Shown: positions 38,405 through 50,072 of the stretch, piece by piece
Position numbering within the stretch: position 1 is the first letter of the stretch
Layout of the letters: the number at the start of each line of letters is the position of its first letter
Assembly: GCF_901709675.1 (NCBI RefSeq)
Contig: NC_051100.1
Location: forward strand, 1,734,001-1,798,000
DNA from: Syngnathus acus
Taxonomy: Eukaryota; Chordata; Actinopteri; Syngnathiformes; Syngnathidae
DNA length: 64,000 nt
Reading direction: 5' to 3'
The notes under the pieces: model-generated
Told to the model about the DNA's origin: nothing
Databases searched by the model: none
Seen by the model: only the letters and a program-made list of their open reading frames with translations
Program-made: the position numbers and the translations under genes

Positions 38405-41400
38405 ATGTGGTGCAAATCCAGCATTCAGAGTCTTCATAATGCAGCACAATTTTTCTTTTTACATTTTTACAGACAAACACAATCAGTTCAATGCCGCTTC
38501 TATGACAGATACTATCAAGTGAAGAAATCGACATGCTGACTGATATTTAATGTGCCACCAAAACACGGGAAGCGAGCGCGCTTTTAATAATTGATGCCGT
38601 TGGAGCAGGGAGATTTTTAACCACTCTCCTCCTGCTTTCAATCATTAATGTGCTTTCCATCAAAAACACTTCAGGCTCTCTAGTATCACATCTCTCTTGA
38701 AGGTGGAGAGCCCACATCTAAACATTAATCGGCGTGATCTTTCCTCAGTCTCATTCTTGCTTGGGCAGATTAGGGTAATAACAGCGCAAATTGCTAAAGT
38801 GTGCAAAAGTAGGTGCGCCCAGCGAGGGTCTTGGAGGCTTAATGGGAGGGAGCGTTTGAAATGTTTCAATGACAAGAAGGGCGGGAGGGAGGGGGGGCGA
38901 GTCGACCTCGATCCTCACGTTCTTTCTGCCTGTTCGAAGCCGATCAATCCGCAAGCGCTCGATCGGCGTTGCAAAAAAAAAAAAGAAGAAGCTGCAGCGC
39001 TGTTCACTTCAAAGTCACACAGGACACGCCGTGTGCATCGACATGGCAACACATCCGCAAGGTGACCAGAGTACGTGCCGCACGCTCGATGGACACTAGC
39101 CCTCCTTGCGCAGTACTTTGACATCATTACAGGAGGTCCTCGGTTCACGCCGAGTTTCGCCTCCTATGATCTTCTTGTCTATCGGGCAAAGCGATAACCT
39201 TTGAACCAAAACGGAATCATTCAAAAAGATTGATGCGCTGCACAAGAAACTCATTTACAGAAGGACTACATTAATCCACCTGAGAAACTGCATGTGTGCT
39301 GCTGTTTTGGTTAGCAACAGAACCTAAAAATCCTTTCATGTATTGGATTGATTGTTTTGGCCTTTTTTTGAATTATCCAACGCTGGCAAGGCGCATATAT
39401 AAATATGTGGCACTTAGTTGTGCACTCAAATTGTTTTTCTTCCAAGCCCCCGCCTCCCTCAGCATTCAGTTCTACCGGCTCAACCTTGGCTGTCCTCTGC
39501 ATCAAACACCTTTCAGTGAACGCCACGGAAAAGCGACACAGAGAGAAACTGCGCGTCTAGGTTTTCAATAATCAGCGGATGACTGTTTTCAAAAACAAGA
39601 CAAATGTGTGTGGAATATAACTTGTGAGTAATGCAATGAATCATTGGGTGTAAAGTACAAGGAGAACACAGCGATCGACTATTTGCTCTGTGACTATTAT
39701 TTGCAATTTACACAGAAGCCAGTTTGGTGTGTTAATTGTGAGTTTATAAAGGTCAACCTCTCTTTTGAATTCACCTTAGCAGTTAAATTACAAGCGCTAT
39801 AGAAGAGAATTTCATATCTGTTTTGCGGAACGAACATATGTCAACGTTAGTTTTTGAGCCAAAAGCCTTTCAATTTAGAACAAGTGCACACGATGGTCTG
39901 AAGCGCCTGCCAACAAACATAGGTCACTTATCCTTCAAATAATAACGGCTGGGCGTTATCTAATCTCGGCCTGATTTCCATTCTGGGGATTTAAAGCGAG
40001 TGAATGAGATGTATTTTTATTTTATTTTTTTTAAGAGGGGATAGGGGTCATGAAGGGGGACTAATCTGCCAGCCACACATGCTAGCCTTTTACTTAGCTC
40101 CGACTCACGCGAGATGAGCGGAATCAAAAGCAACTCCGGGCGCTCTGCGCGGAAGGCAATGACTCCCAAGGCCCTCACTTTGCCAGATGGGTCCACAACT
40201 TTATCTCCAAAGCACCATTCCGGCGGTGTTGTCGACCGGTTGGATAGGACAAAACTCGAACTGCGCTGGTCCTTGTGGACAATCTGCACACCGTGTTTTT
40301 TTCGTAATTCTCCAAATAGTAGCTAACCCTCAAAGTCAAGCACCTCAGGCAGGGCTGGATAACAAAGTCATACGGATACAAACAAAAAGAGAATAAACTA
40401 CTCCTACTCAATAAAATTGCTGTAATATTGGTCATTTCTTTGCAGAGGATAAAGAATAAAAAAAAAAATATTCTGGCTGATTTTGAGCAACTGATTGCCA
40501 GCCAGGGCTTGTTATTGTTAATTGACCAAAGAGAAAAAAACATTAAGTGTATCACATTACAGGTTGGCTTCCTCAGAGCAGGAAAGGAAATTTCATCCGG
40601 TTAGATTGATTGACGTGCCAAGCGAGGTGCTGCACAGTAGCTGCGTGTCGTGCAAGTTGGAGTGGATTGGATGATCGCCGCGTTCGGAGAGCAGGGTGAC
40701 TCATTTCTCAAACAGTCGCGCACGTTAAGACAGCGTTTGATAATGACCAGCTCGACATGTTAGACTGGTCCGTGGCGGAGTAGCAGTCGTTTGGATAAGC
40801 CATTAAAAGCACTAATCTTAGCGGTGGTGCAGTTGGTTTTGTCTTAAAAATAAATGGTGCTTTTATAAATTTGATTGTGTTTTGGCCCAATAACAATAAG
40901 ATTTTCTTTTTTTATGTATTTCCCTCTACTCTCAATTTCCTCCTACTTAATTTGTTTCCTTCACTTAATGTTCGTTAGAACATACTGATTATAGCGTTTA
41001 ATATTATTAAAAAAAAAATGTTTACCAATAAAGTCCTCACCAAGAACAGATGCGTCCCCCCACGCCATCTGTACTAGAGTAAATAAATGCCGCTGGCCAC
41101 TACTTGTAGAAATACAGTATATTGCAAAGTATGTAATCTAATTTTACACCACGGAGCACTATGTGACTCTTGTTCTGTGAAAGGTGCTATTTTATTGACA
41201 TAAGTGTATCCAATGTTTTACCAGGACATTGCAAAATACGGGTGGTTAGCGGGTGTAGCTGTTTGTGGCAGACCCCAGAGCGAACAATAGTTTTCATTTA
41301 ATGAATTCAGATGAACTACGACATGAAAAAGTAACCTGTGAACAGGATCAATATCCAGCTATTAATCTCTCAAGGAGCAATGTAAATTGCCAAAGCTGGC

Positions 41401-44400
41401 AGGGGCCAAGCATGTCGAACGGCACTAAACAGCCACAATCGACACCCTTTTTATTCGTGCGGTCATAGCGTTTGTCAATAATGGTGCGGCCACAGGCATA
41501 GAAATCCAGTTCAACTGTCAAAGTCACCCCCCCCCCCCACTCAAAAGATCAAGTGCACGTCGCTGACAAACAGCTCAACTTAACTGACTTTTCACTCTTC
41601 TCTCTGCACCTGTGAGGCCCAAAAAAAAAGAGGGAGGGGCGTTGAGATGGGACACGGCCAACCAGCACAAAATGACAGATGTCGCATGCAGAAGCCAAAA
41701 AAAACAACCCCAAAAAAAAGCTCCGAATTGACTTTTTGTTTGGGTGCAGCACTCAGACCAAAACAAAGCTTTCCACTATGGGCTGCTACTTTTGGTGACC
41801 CCCACGCTTGGAGGCTCCGATCAAATCGGGGGGACGCTGCGCGACAGATGTCTGCCCCGCCGTTCGGTTCCAGGCGTGCTGCTGGCACACGTACCCAAGA
41901 GCCGAGGAAAAAGTAAAGCGATGATGAGGAGGGGAGAGGAAAACTGAATCCATGGTGTTATTAATATTGCTAAGTGCAGCAGCCGCCAACTGAATATAGC
42001 ACATTGCTATCATTTCTAAAGACAAAAGGCCGATAAAAAAAGGAGCCCTTTCTAGTGCATAACCTCTGCGCAAAAACAATTCTCCACATCCCACTTCCGC
42101 TTTGAGGAGCCGCACGCCAAAACAGAGCGGCGGCGAGAGCGACGGAGGCGGCTAATTATAGCCTCGCAGCAGGATGGCCAGAAACAAACTTGATTATCAT
42201 CATCATCGTCAAGACGGCACAAAGGAAACCTGCCGCCTGGCCCCTTTTCCGTCACAATCCAATAGAGAGGCTTTTAGCCTTCGTAATGATTTACAGAGTG
42301 ACACGCCATACAGATTTACTGTGACAGTCTGAAAGGGACCAGCAGGGACGCCATTACTGATCACATGAGCAGACCTTTTGGCCCTTTGGATACCCTTCCC
42401 GTCACCCCCCACCCCCACTCCTCTGTGCTTTTGCAGAAGGAGCCCGGCCGGCGAAACAGAGGCAGGCAGCCTATTCAAGCAGACCCCTCCTTCCTGGCTC
42501 AACACGACCCCCCCAGACAACCCCCACCCCTCGATCCAAGACGACAAGGAAAAGCATGCTTAGTAGAAGTTAGTTAAAGCGACAGCCACCTCTGATAAGC
42601 GACTGGTCACGGACAACTTGTGCTACAGAGTAAATGGAGATACGTTTGTACAATTCCGACACCATTATCCGGGGTTTATCACACTTAGTGAAGCACGAGT
42701 GTGTTGGGGAGGGGTAAGTGGAGGGGATTTGCAGTGTGTAGCGGCAGCCGAGCGACACTTAACTAAACACTAGTGCAAACAAATGAAGCCATCCTGCGCC
42801 CACCTTTTTCATTTCTGTACTGTATATATACATACGTACATGGCATAAAGATGAGCGTGTGTTCAGATGAGTTCATTCCCCATCTATATTCACAGGGACA
42901 ATATCCTCTCTGATGTCCTGAGTGGCAGGATTTACATTTGACTTTCATTTCCCTCAAATATGGAGCACATTTATGTTGGAGGAGCACCAGTCCCTCCGGA
43001 TTCATTTCGCCCGCCCGCCCGCTCTCATCGTTTTTATCGCCTCGTTCTCCCTCTGCCTCTCTGTCGGTCTTTTAGAAAGGTGAAGGGAAAAGAAAAAAAA
43101 CACCTTGGCTGTTCCGCCGCTTCTGAAAACAGAGGCGCCCCCCGAAAAACCATCAGAGCTGACGGTGGAGGGATGTGAGCGGAGCGCAGAACCCTCGGGC
43201 TAAAACCGGCTTCAGTCCCCCCCCCCCACGAAAAACAAAGAAATTCCAGAGGAAAATCAGGGCAGGACCTTACGCTGCCTCCCCCCACCTCCGCTTCACA
43301 CACTTGCCGCTTTTAACACTGGCAAAGCAGCCGCAAAAGACCCTCTTGAATTTCGAAGCCTGCCAGCGGATCATTAGATCTGTGATGACGGTATCTGGTG
43401 CGAGGTGAGCAACACTTGTTGAGCCGTGACAATTGCTTTCAACGCAACGGGGCAAGAGAAGTGAGTGTTAAGTGTTAAACTTCACACCTATGTCGCCCCG
43501 CCTCTGACACAATTTCGGTACGAGATGGGAATTTTGATACTAGCTGCGAAAGCTAGCGTTCGTAGACGGCGTAACTCACAGATCCTGCAGAAGAGTCACG
43601 CAAAAGCACAGAATAGGGAGGTGAAATTGACGAGGCAATCTTGAGGGAGTAGAATTGCCTGAAAGGTTGTATAAAAGGCAAAAGCGGTGAAACGTCTTCT
43701 CTTAAAGCACCGATTCAGCAGATTCGCAGAATCACAACAACATAGGTGGTATTCCCCTTTCACAATGACAATCAAAGTCAGTCTTCCCCGTGTTGCTGTT
43801 TTGTGTCAACAGCACACATAGGGGGTAAAGAAGAAAAAACAAAAAGTACCAAGCAGGCTGTCTGTAAGACTTACAAGGTCTCGCTTTGTTGGGTTCTGTG
43901 TATAAGGCAAAAGTGTGATAGAGTCCAGGACTTCTGGAAATTCTTCAGGTGTCATACATCAGCCAATGAGATGCTTTTGTAGTCCATTCATTCACAGTGA
44001 TGTGTCATCCACGGAGACATGGTTATGCAGACATAGCAGTGAGGAGAAGATGGATGGATGGATGGATTGAAGCGGGGGCACACCGTCTGCAGCCCAAATG
44101 CATATTTCAGAGCTGTCTGAGGCAGACATATAGACACCGAGCGGAATCTGTTCAAGCCTTACTCAGCTACACCTACTTACAGAACATTGCCAAGAGATGT
44201 TCCAGGTCACGCTGTGGTCACCGCCCCCACATCCACCCCTTCAAAGTACACGAGTCAGATTGAGGAAAACGTGTGATGTCCACACGTGTCTTTCAATAGT
44301 GTCAACACATGACATTCAGATTGCCTCCGGGGCAAATAAGCCAAAGTTGTGGCCGTGAAAAAGCAATATGGCGAGATGTATGAGATGCCGCTAATGTATT

Positions 44401-47400
44401 TCATTTGGATTAATGGACCCATGCAGAGAATTGGCAGAGCTAGGGGGGGGATTGCATGAGGGCACTGCCACCCCTGAATTATGGTTGGGGCCCATCAGAT
44501 GCCAGGGCAGATAATCAGACGTTTTCCAGGATTTTCTTTTCTCTACATTCAAGCTTCATTTTGCTTTTAATAGACGCATAGTGTCTGGATGAGTTAAGTG
44601 CTTGCAAATGACATTTTTCAAAATGGCCTTCAGTGTTGCAAATTTCAGCGACACAGTCAATACGAGCGCTATGAAAAATGCTTCGAGGCCATCAATTCAT
44701 ACGAGTAAATCAACACCAGCAAAAAGGGGAGTAATTGAGTGTGTCTTTTCGTGCCATCGGTAACCTCAAAAGTGGTTCGGCTAAAGCATTCAAAGCTGCA
44801 TTGATTCCTTTTTCTCCCGCACACATTTGTGCACGGTCACCCAATACCCTTTCAAATCATAAAACACAGGGAGCCTTTTGTCGATAATGTTTTGCCGGGT
44901 AATTAGCGAGCCGACGCGGACAATAATGAACATTGTTTGGGAGGCCGATCGCTGGCGGTTCATCGGCGCTCTCTCTCTACGGGCCGCACGTGATTAGCCC
45001 GTTCTCATTACGGATGTGATAAACGACGACTTCCGTCGTGGCTTTGGTTCACCGGGAGGACATGTTTCCGTAGGAGGGGATTTACTAGAAAATGGCGGGT
45101 TACACGCCTAACGATTGAATCGTATATTGGAAATGTCGTCGTGTGTAATAGAGTTGACTTTGAAATCAAAATCTGTCGCCGCTTTACTTATGTCGTCGTC
45201 TCACTATCCTTTTTTTCTTTTTTCCTAGTTGCCGTCTCCACACTGCAGTTTAAAACATGCCTCCTTTATCTGAGCTGCCCAGGCGGGAGAATGAAAGGGA
45301 TGTCGGTCCTTAGAACCCTGAGAAAGCGCTTTGGCTCTCGCGCCAGTGTCAAAACGGAGGGGAGGGCACAGAGCGGGCAAATACAAACACATGGCACGCA
45401 CTAATGGAGTTTTCTGTCACTAGTTATATATTTCAAAGAGTTCTCAGCATGATCTAGTTAAGATGCACGCCACTCTGAACTACAACCGCTAACAAATATT
45501 TAAAGTCAGTGCTATTTGCTTAAAAGCGGGTAGAGTGCTATATTTAGTCAACTGCAAATGTCTAGAGGCATCTAATAGGAGGGGAACTTTATTTACATCA
45601 TGTGTAGATTATTATTATCATGATTGTTATTATGATGATTATTATCACTTAGCACATCTCAGTCATGGAAAGCATCAATTCCTTACAAAAACAGTTCAGA
45701 ATCAATATTTATCGAACAACGTCGAAATAAAATCCTTACTCACCAGAGTTGATATTTATTTCATGTGTCTACAGATTTTTGCTCGTTTATGTTGGCTAAA
45801 ACAATCTAAGCTCTGATCAACCAATCAGAGGACAGAAAACGGTTGACATCATCAAAGGCCAATGCTCTCTTCCAGGGCATGAGAATTAATTTGAAATATG
45901 ATGGGTCCGAGGAACTGTTCTCATATAGTTAACGTTACATCAGCCAGCACGGCTGGTTCTGAAGGGTAAAAGTGACATGGCAACATATGCAAGATGACAC
46001 TGAAGCAGTCCAGCCAAGACTAACGCTATGAAACAAAGAGAGTAGACTGTCGGGATTATATTCATACCATTTTATGGCACAACTATTAAACCTCAGGTTT
46101 TAAATGTAGGTCAATGGGATTGTACCATTATTCACATAGACAACAAACATCTTACAAGTCTGCTGGAGCCATAACACCTCACTTGCTTTGGTGTTGCTGT
46201 TTTGGTTAGCAAAAGAGGATCCGACTGAGTGACATTTTTTGCTTGATTGTTGAATTGACAGAGGATATGGATAATGGACTATTGGTGCACAGTACGTCAT
46301 AAATGAAAAAAGTAGCATTTAGTCCGAGGCACCTCGACCAACGAGTGTATTTCTGCCACGCGAATGCTTGGCCACAATGCGGGAGCAGCTATTGCATGAC
46401 TCCCCGTCGGCAAAGAATAAATGCTGTCGTTTTGCATTAGTAAATCCTTCCTAATTTTCCTTGTCATAAAACAACTAAGTATGCATCCCCGGAGGCGATG
46501 TTGGACACGCCTTCAGAGAATCTTCGCCATCACTCGGCTGCTCCCACGCAAACCTCAGCCACCGAACCGGCAGCTCTGCGTGCGCGCAGACAGGCGAGTG
46601 TTTTAGAAAGCCCAATCAGATCGCAAATGTGTCATGCTCTCTTGATAAACGACACTGACAAAAAAAAGAGTTTAGCTCTATCAAATCTCATAATAAAAAG
46701 CAGCTTTTTCTGTTCCTTGAATTTTCTTTCTTGGCCTGCTTTTGCACACCCACTCGGCTCCTCTTGCAAATCTCTTTGTCAACAATTTGATTGGCTCAGC
46801 GGTGTCAAGCTCACAAAGGACACAATCGGTCTGTTGGTTTCTCTGTGCATATATTTACTAGCATAAAACAGTACATTTCTTCTTTTAAGTCTGCCTCGCA
46901 AGCACTTAATAGGATTTCCGGGAATCCGACTGGCTGACTCGTGCCGTGTTGTTTTGTTTTTCTAAAACTTCTTCAAGCTACTTTGCTAACGAAAATGTTT
47001 TGTCAATATTAGCTTTAGTTCTATCGTGAGCTATTATAACCTTGCCTACGCAACCACTTGCTCTACTCGCAAATATTCATATTAAAGAACGAAATATTCT
47101 TTCATAAAGAAGTTGACTAGATGAGTCGTGTCACGTTAGAGAAGTTCCAAATCTGTACATTTTGTTTGTGCATGCATCTACTACAGGGAGAAAAAAAAAA
47201 ATCACTTCCTTGGATTTCTCACTGAAGACACATCCACTTGTTCAGCTTGCAAAATCATTTTTTCGACAACTTGATTTGTTGAAAAGAGTTACGCGAGGAA
47301 GCGCTGCAAGTGTGCGTGTTTGGTCTGCCATTTTGCTGAAAGGTTTTCAGAAAAGTAAATCCTAAGGAAATTGCATAGGCAGGTCCGAGTCCAAATCCAA

Positions 47401-48401
47401 AGCGGAGCTCATCTTTCAAAACCCATCTGCACTATTCCGCACAATGAATTTCCAAGCGTTCTCCTATGAACTCACCCTTGTAATTTGCTTTATAGACGAG
47501 ACCGTCTGCAGTCCCACTTGGCACCAACTCAAGCTCCAGGTAAGCGTTAAAAAAAGCAAAGTCCCGGGAGGCTGCCCGGCAAACGGACCCACGCGGGACG
47601 CCATGCGAGGTGTGAGAAGCTTTTCCGGGCAAGCAGCGGCATCAGAAGGGGCAAGGCAAACACAGCCGACCGCCGGCTGAAACAGTAAACCTACTGACCC
47701 AGCGTGAAGAGGCGACTAATTAGTGACTGTACTTACAAAGAGAGCAGGGGGGGGGGGGGGGGCAACGGGAAAGGAGGGAGGCTGCAAAGCGCAGTTGGAG
47801 GATGAGAACAATGAGTTTGTTTAGCTTAAACGGGATTTACGAGCCCAAACGGACACACGCCACTCGCTCAGACATACTATCTCTTCTCTCGTCTCTCCGA
47901 CGCAGTTGAGGATTTCATCGGCGGCGATGGAAAGAAAGCGAGAGCCTAATCGCTTACGATGGTGCAAAGTACTGGGTCCAGGAGGAAAGACAGAAGGAAC
48001 ATTTTGTACCCGCGACTCCCGCGTTGTTCCCGATGAGGCCCGGCTTGTCATTTACGATTTGAGGGCCTCGGACGGGAACAGGATGCGGTGGTCATTGTGT
48101 CGTCCCGTGCACTCGTTTCTCAAAGAACATTGAATCAAACATGCATGAGATGGTGACAGGGTGGGCGGGTGACTTCGCTCTGCACTCCGTCTCAGAAAAA
48201 GCACTTAAGATGACTGTGTGTGCGTGTGTGTCCCCTGAGCCACCTCCCACCCAATGTTGGGGGAAGTCAAGGGTGAAGGGAGAAGGTGGATGCGAGTTGA
48301 CGCTTCGCCTGTTTTCCACATATCAGACATCAGGAACACACGTAGGAGAGAAGAAACGTCACAAATGTAAGAAGCACTGCAGTCTTTCAAGCTCTGACAC
48401 A
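38405..48401. other. Non-coding stretch, no gene recognised
   Basis: Contains (GGAT)n at 44049-44067, a C run at about 41527-41539, a C run at about 43218-43227, a 16-base G run at 47747-47762 and the ATT/ATC-rich tract 45607-45650. Many short open frames exist, none recognisable. A candidate small exon at 47476-47539 is discussed as a finding. Confidence 0.5.
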
Positions 48402-48560
48402 ACTGAGAGTCTTCAATGAACTAAGTATGAATATTCTGGAGGAAGCTGGCAAATCAGGAGAAAACCTCAGCACCTCCAGAACTTGCCAAGCACGGCGAGA
48501 CCTCCTCACGAGGAAGGCCAGAGCTGAGATTCGAAACGTCAAAACTGTAAGGCAGACATG
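48402..48560 (+). repeat. Fish dispersed repeat, best-preserved copy
   Basis: GAGAGTCTTCAATGAACTAAG, GGAGGAAGCTGGCAAATCAGG then AGAAAACCTCAGC, AAGCACGGCGAGA and AGGAAGGCCAGAGCTGAGAT then TCGAAAC and GGCAGACATG follow, in order, the widespread fish repeat (AGTCTTCAATTAACCTA...GGAGGAAACCGGAGTACCCGGAGAAAACC...GCACGGGGAGAACATGCAAACTCC...GAGATTCGAACC...GGCAGACATGC). Several substitutions make it an old copy. It joins the modules that occur separately at 54361 and 55412. Confidence 0.75.
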
Positions 48561-48846
48561 ACCTACATGAACTATAAAAGTCATAAAAAAAGAAAAAGCT
48601 GACAGCCATGGAGGGTCACTGAAAATAAAATCTAGGATTTAGCACTTTAGCAGAGAATGTGCAGCATTTGAGCTCACTGTAAGTTATGAGATTGTATAAA
48701 AGTCGAGAGGACCCAAATGGCGCCAACAGCTGACAAAGACGACGTTCATCCCATTACTTGCGGTGCAATCGCATTCCATACGGCGGACGCTCGTGTTATA
48801 GCATGTGAGACATGAGGAGAAATTTTGTTTCATCGCTGGGACCACA

Positions 48847-48867
48847 CGCACACACACACACACACAG
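48847..48867 (+). repeat. (CA)n microsatellite
   Basis: Run of CACACA repeats in otherwise unremarkable sequence. Confidence 0.85.
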
Positions 48868-49462
48868 AATGTGTTGCGTGTCATGTCAAAAGGGCCGGAA
48901 TTGTAACTTTTGTCCACATTTGTCTCGTTTCACCAAGTAGCGTTTTCATTTCCAGCGTTATCCTTTATCCCATAATTACTTAGAAAGTGGCTCGACTGTA
49001 AAGTGCACGGCTAGAATGACGAGAAAAAACGAATGCGTCTGACACCGATGGCACAACCTCAGCTTGCGCTTAACCTTTCCGTTCAAAACGTTCCTTTCAG
49101 CCCTCGGTCCGGCAAACGAAACCTTGAAAGGCGACACGTGTTTTACAGAAGAGACTGAAAAGCAAGGATGAAAAGTACCGCAAGACAGGTTCTCTGGCAC
49201 ACGAGTGGGAGGGGCTTGATAGAGAAGGGAAAAAAAAAATAAAAAAATAGCTGACAGAAGTCTGACGCCAAAAATCAAGAACTCGTGTCAAGTGAAGACG
49301 AGTATTTCCCAGCAATGCAGCGGGAGCAGTTCGCTGAAATGTCAAACCTGTCAAAACATTGATTAGCTTTTGCCAGGTCTTAAGCAATTAGCCGACTCGC
49401 ACGCAACAACATGTACTCTGCTGCGGAGTAACATCAAGCTCGTGAAGCATAACCACAACCTG

Positions 49463-49467
<5 letters not shown>

Positions 49468-49497
<30 letters not shown>
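49468..49497 (+). repeat. Poly(A) run, 30 bases
   Basis: Uninterrupted A run ending 36 bases upstream of the left arm of the inverted repeat at 49533. It might be the tail of a retroposed sequence, but no body is recognisable upstream. Confidence 0.9.
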
Positions 49498-49499
<2 letters not shown>

Positions 49500-49532
49500 C
49501 AGCATAGACCAGCATGATTTTGTTGTTTATGT

Positions 49533-49652
49533 AACTGGTTCTTTTATCACAAACAAGATATTTAGGTTGAAATACCTGACATGTTTCAGCTTGTACTTCC
49601 GCCTTCATCGAAGATGAACCTAAGTATCTTGTTTGTGATAAAAGAACCAGTT
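49533..49652. repeat. Long hairpin (36-bp arms) with hammerhead-like loop
   Basis: The arms 49533-49568 and 49617-49652 are inverse complements at 35 of 36 positions; the single difference can form a G-U pair. The 48-base loop, read on the minus strand, contains GATGA (49609-49605), GAAA (49587-49584) and CATGTC (49583-49578), in the order of a type I hammerhead ribozyme core with a very short stem III, and the long arms take the place of stem I. The first part of the core reads UCGAUGA instead of CUGAUGA, and stem II is weak. Flanking DNA (49501-49526 and 49681-49707) forms an imperfect direct repeat ending in the same 13 bases ATGATTTTGTTGT, which looks like a target-site duplication. Terminal repeats of Penelope-like retroelements are known to carry such ribozymes, so this may be a fragment of one. 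Confidence 0.6.
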
Positions 49653-49900
49653 AAATAATTGATAAATGAAAACAAAATGAACATAGTACAACTATGATTT
49701 TGTTGTGTTTTCATGTTTGTCTTGCTAACATTTTCTCTTCTTTTTAGCAGGGAAGACATTACAAACAATGCTAGCTAACATTAGCGTGCGTATTTTTCTC
49801 TTTCATGAGCTGTGAATCCTTCAACTCATCATGACAACGATGACATATTTGCTGAAAAATCATCTTGAGTGGTCCCTTGATTCACTTAAAAATATATATA

Positions 49901-50070
49901 CCGTAATTTTCGGACTATAAGTCGCACCGGAGTATAAGTCGCACCAGCCATAAAATGCCCAAAAAAGTGAAAAAAAAACATATATATGTATATAAGTCGC
50001 TCCTGAGTATAAGTCGCCCCCCCACCCAAACTATGAAAAAAACCCGCGACTTATAGTCCGAAAATTACGG
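49901..50070. mobile_element. MITE, TA target duplication, copy 2 (GTCGCACC subfamily)
   Basis: Begins CCGTAATTTTCGGACTATAA and ends with its inverse complement, with TA outside both ends (49899-49900 and 50071-50072). Inside the left end the motif TATAAGTCGCACC occurs twice, and TATAAGTCGC occurs twice more. It is the same family as 5248-5659 but a separate subfamily: AAGTCGC replaces AAGGCGC and TAATTTTCGG replaces TATTTTCCGG. At 170 bp it is less than half the length of copy 1 and has no coding capacity. Confidence 0.85.
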
Positions 50071-50072
50071 TA

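Noticed and set aside
43669-43676. TATAAAAG at 43669 and again at about 48693 as core promoters
   Set aside because: An 8-mer is expected about twice by chance in 64 kb on two strands; no CpG-rich or exon-like sequence follows.
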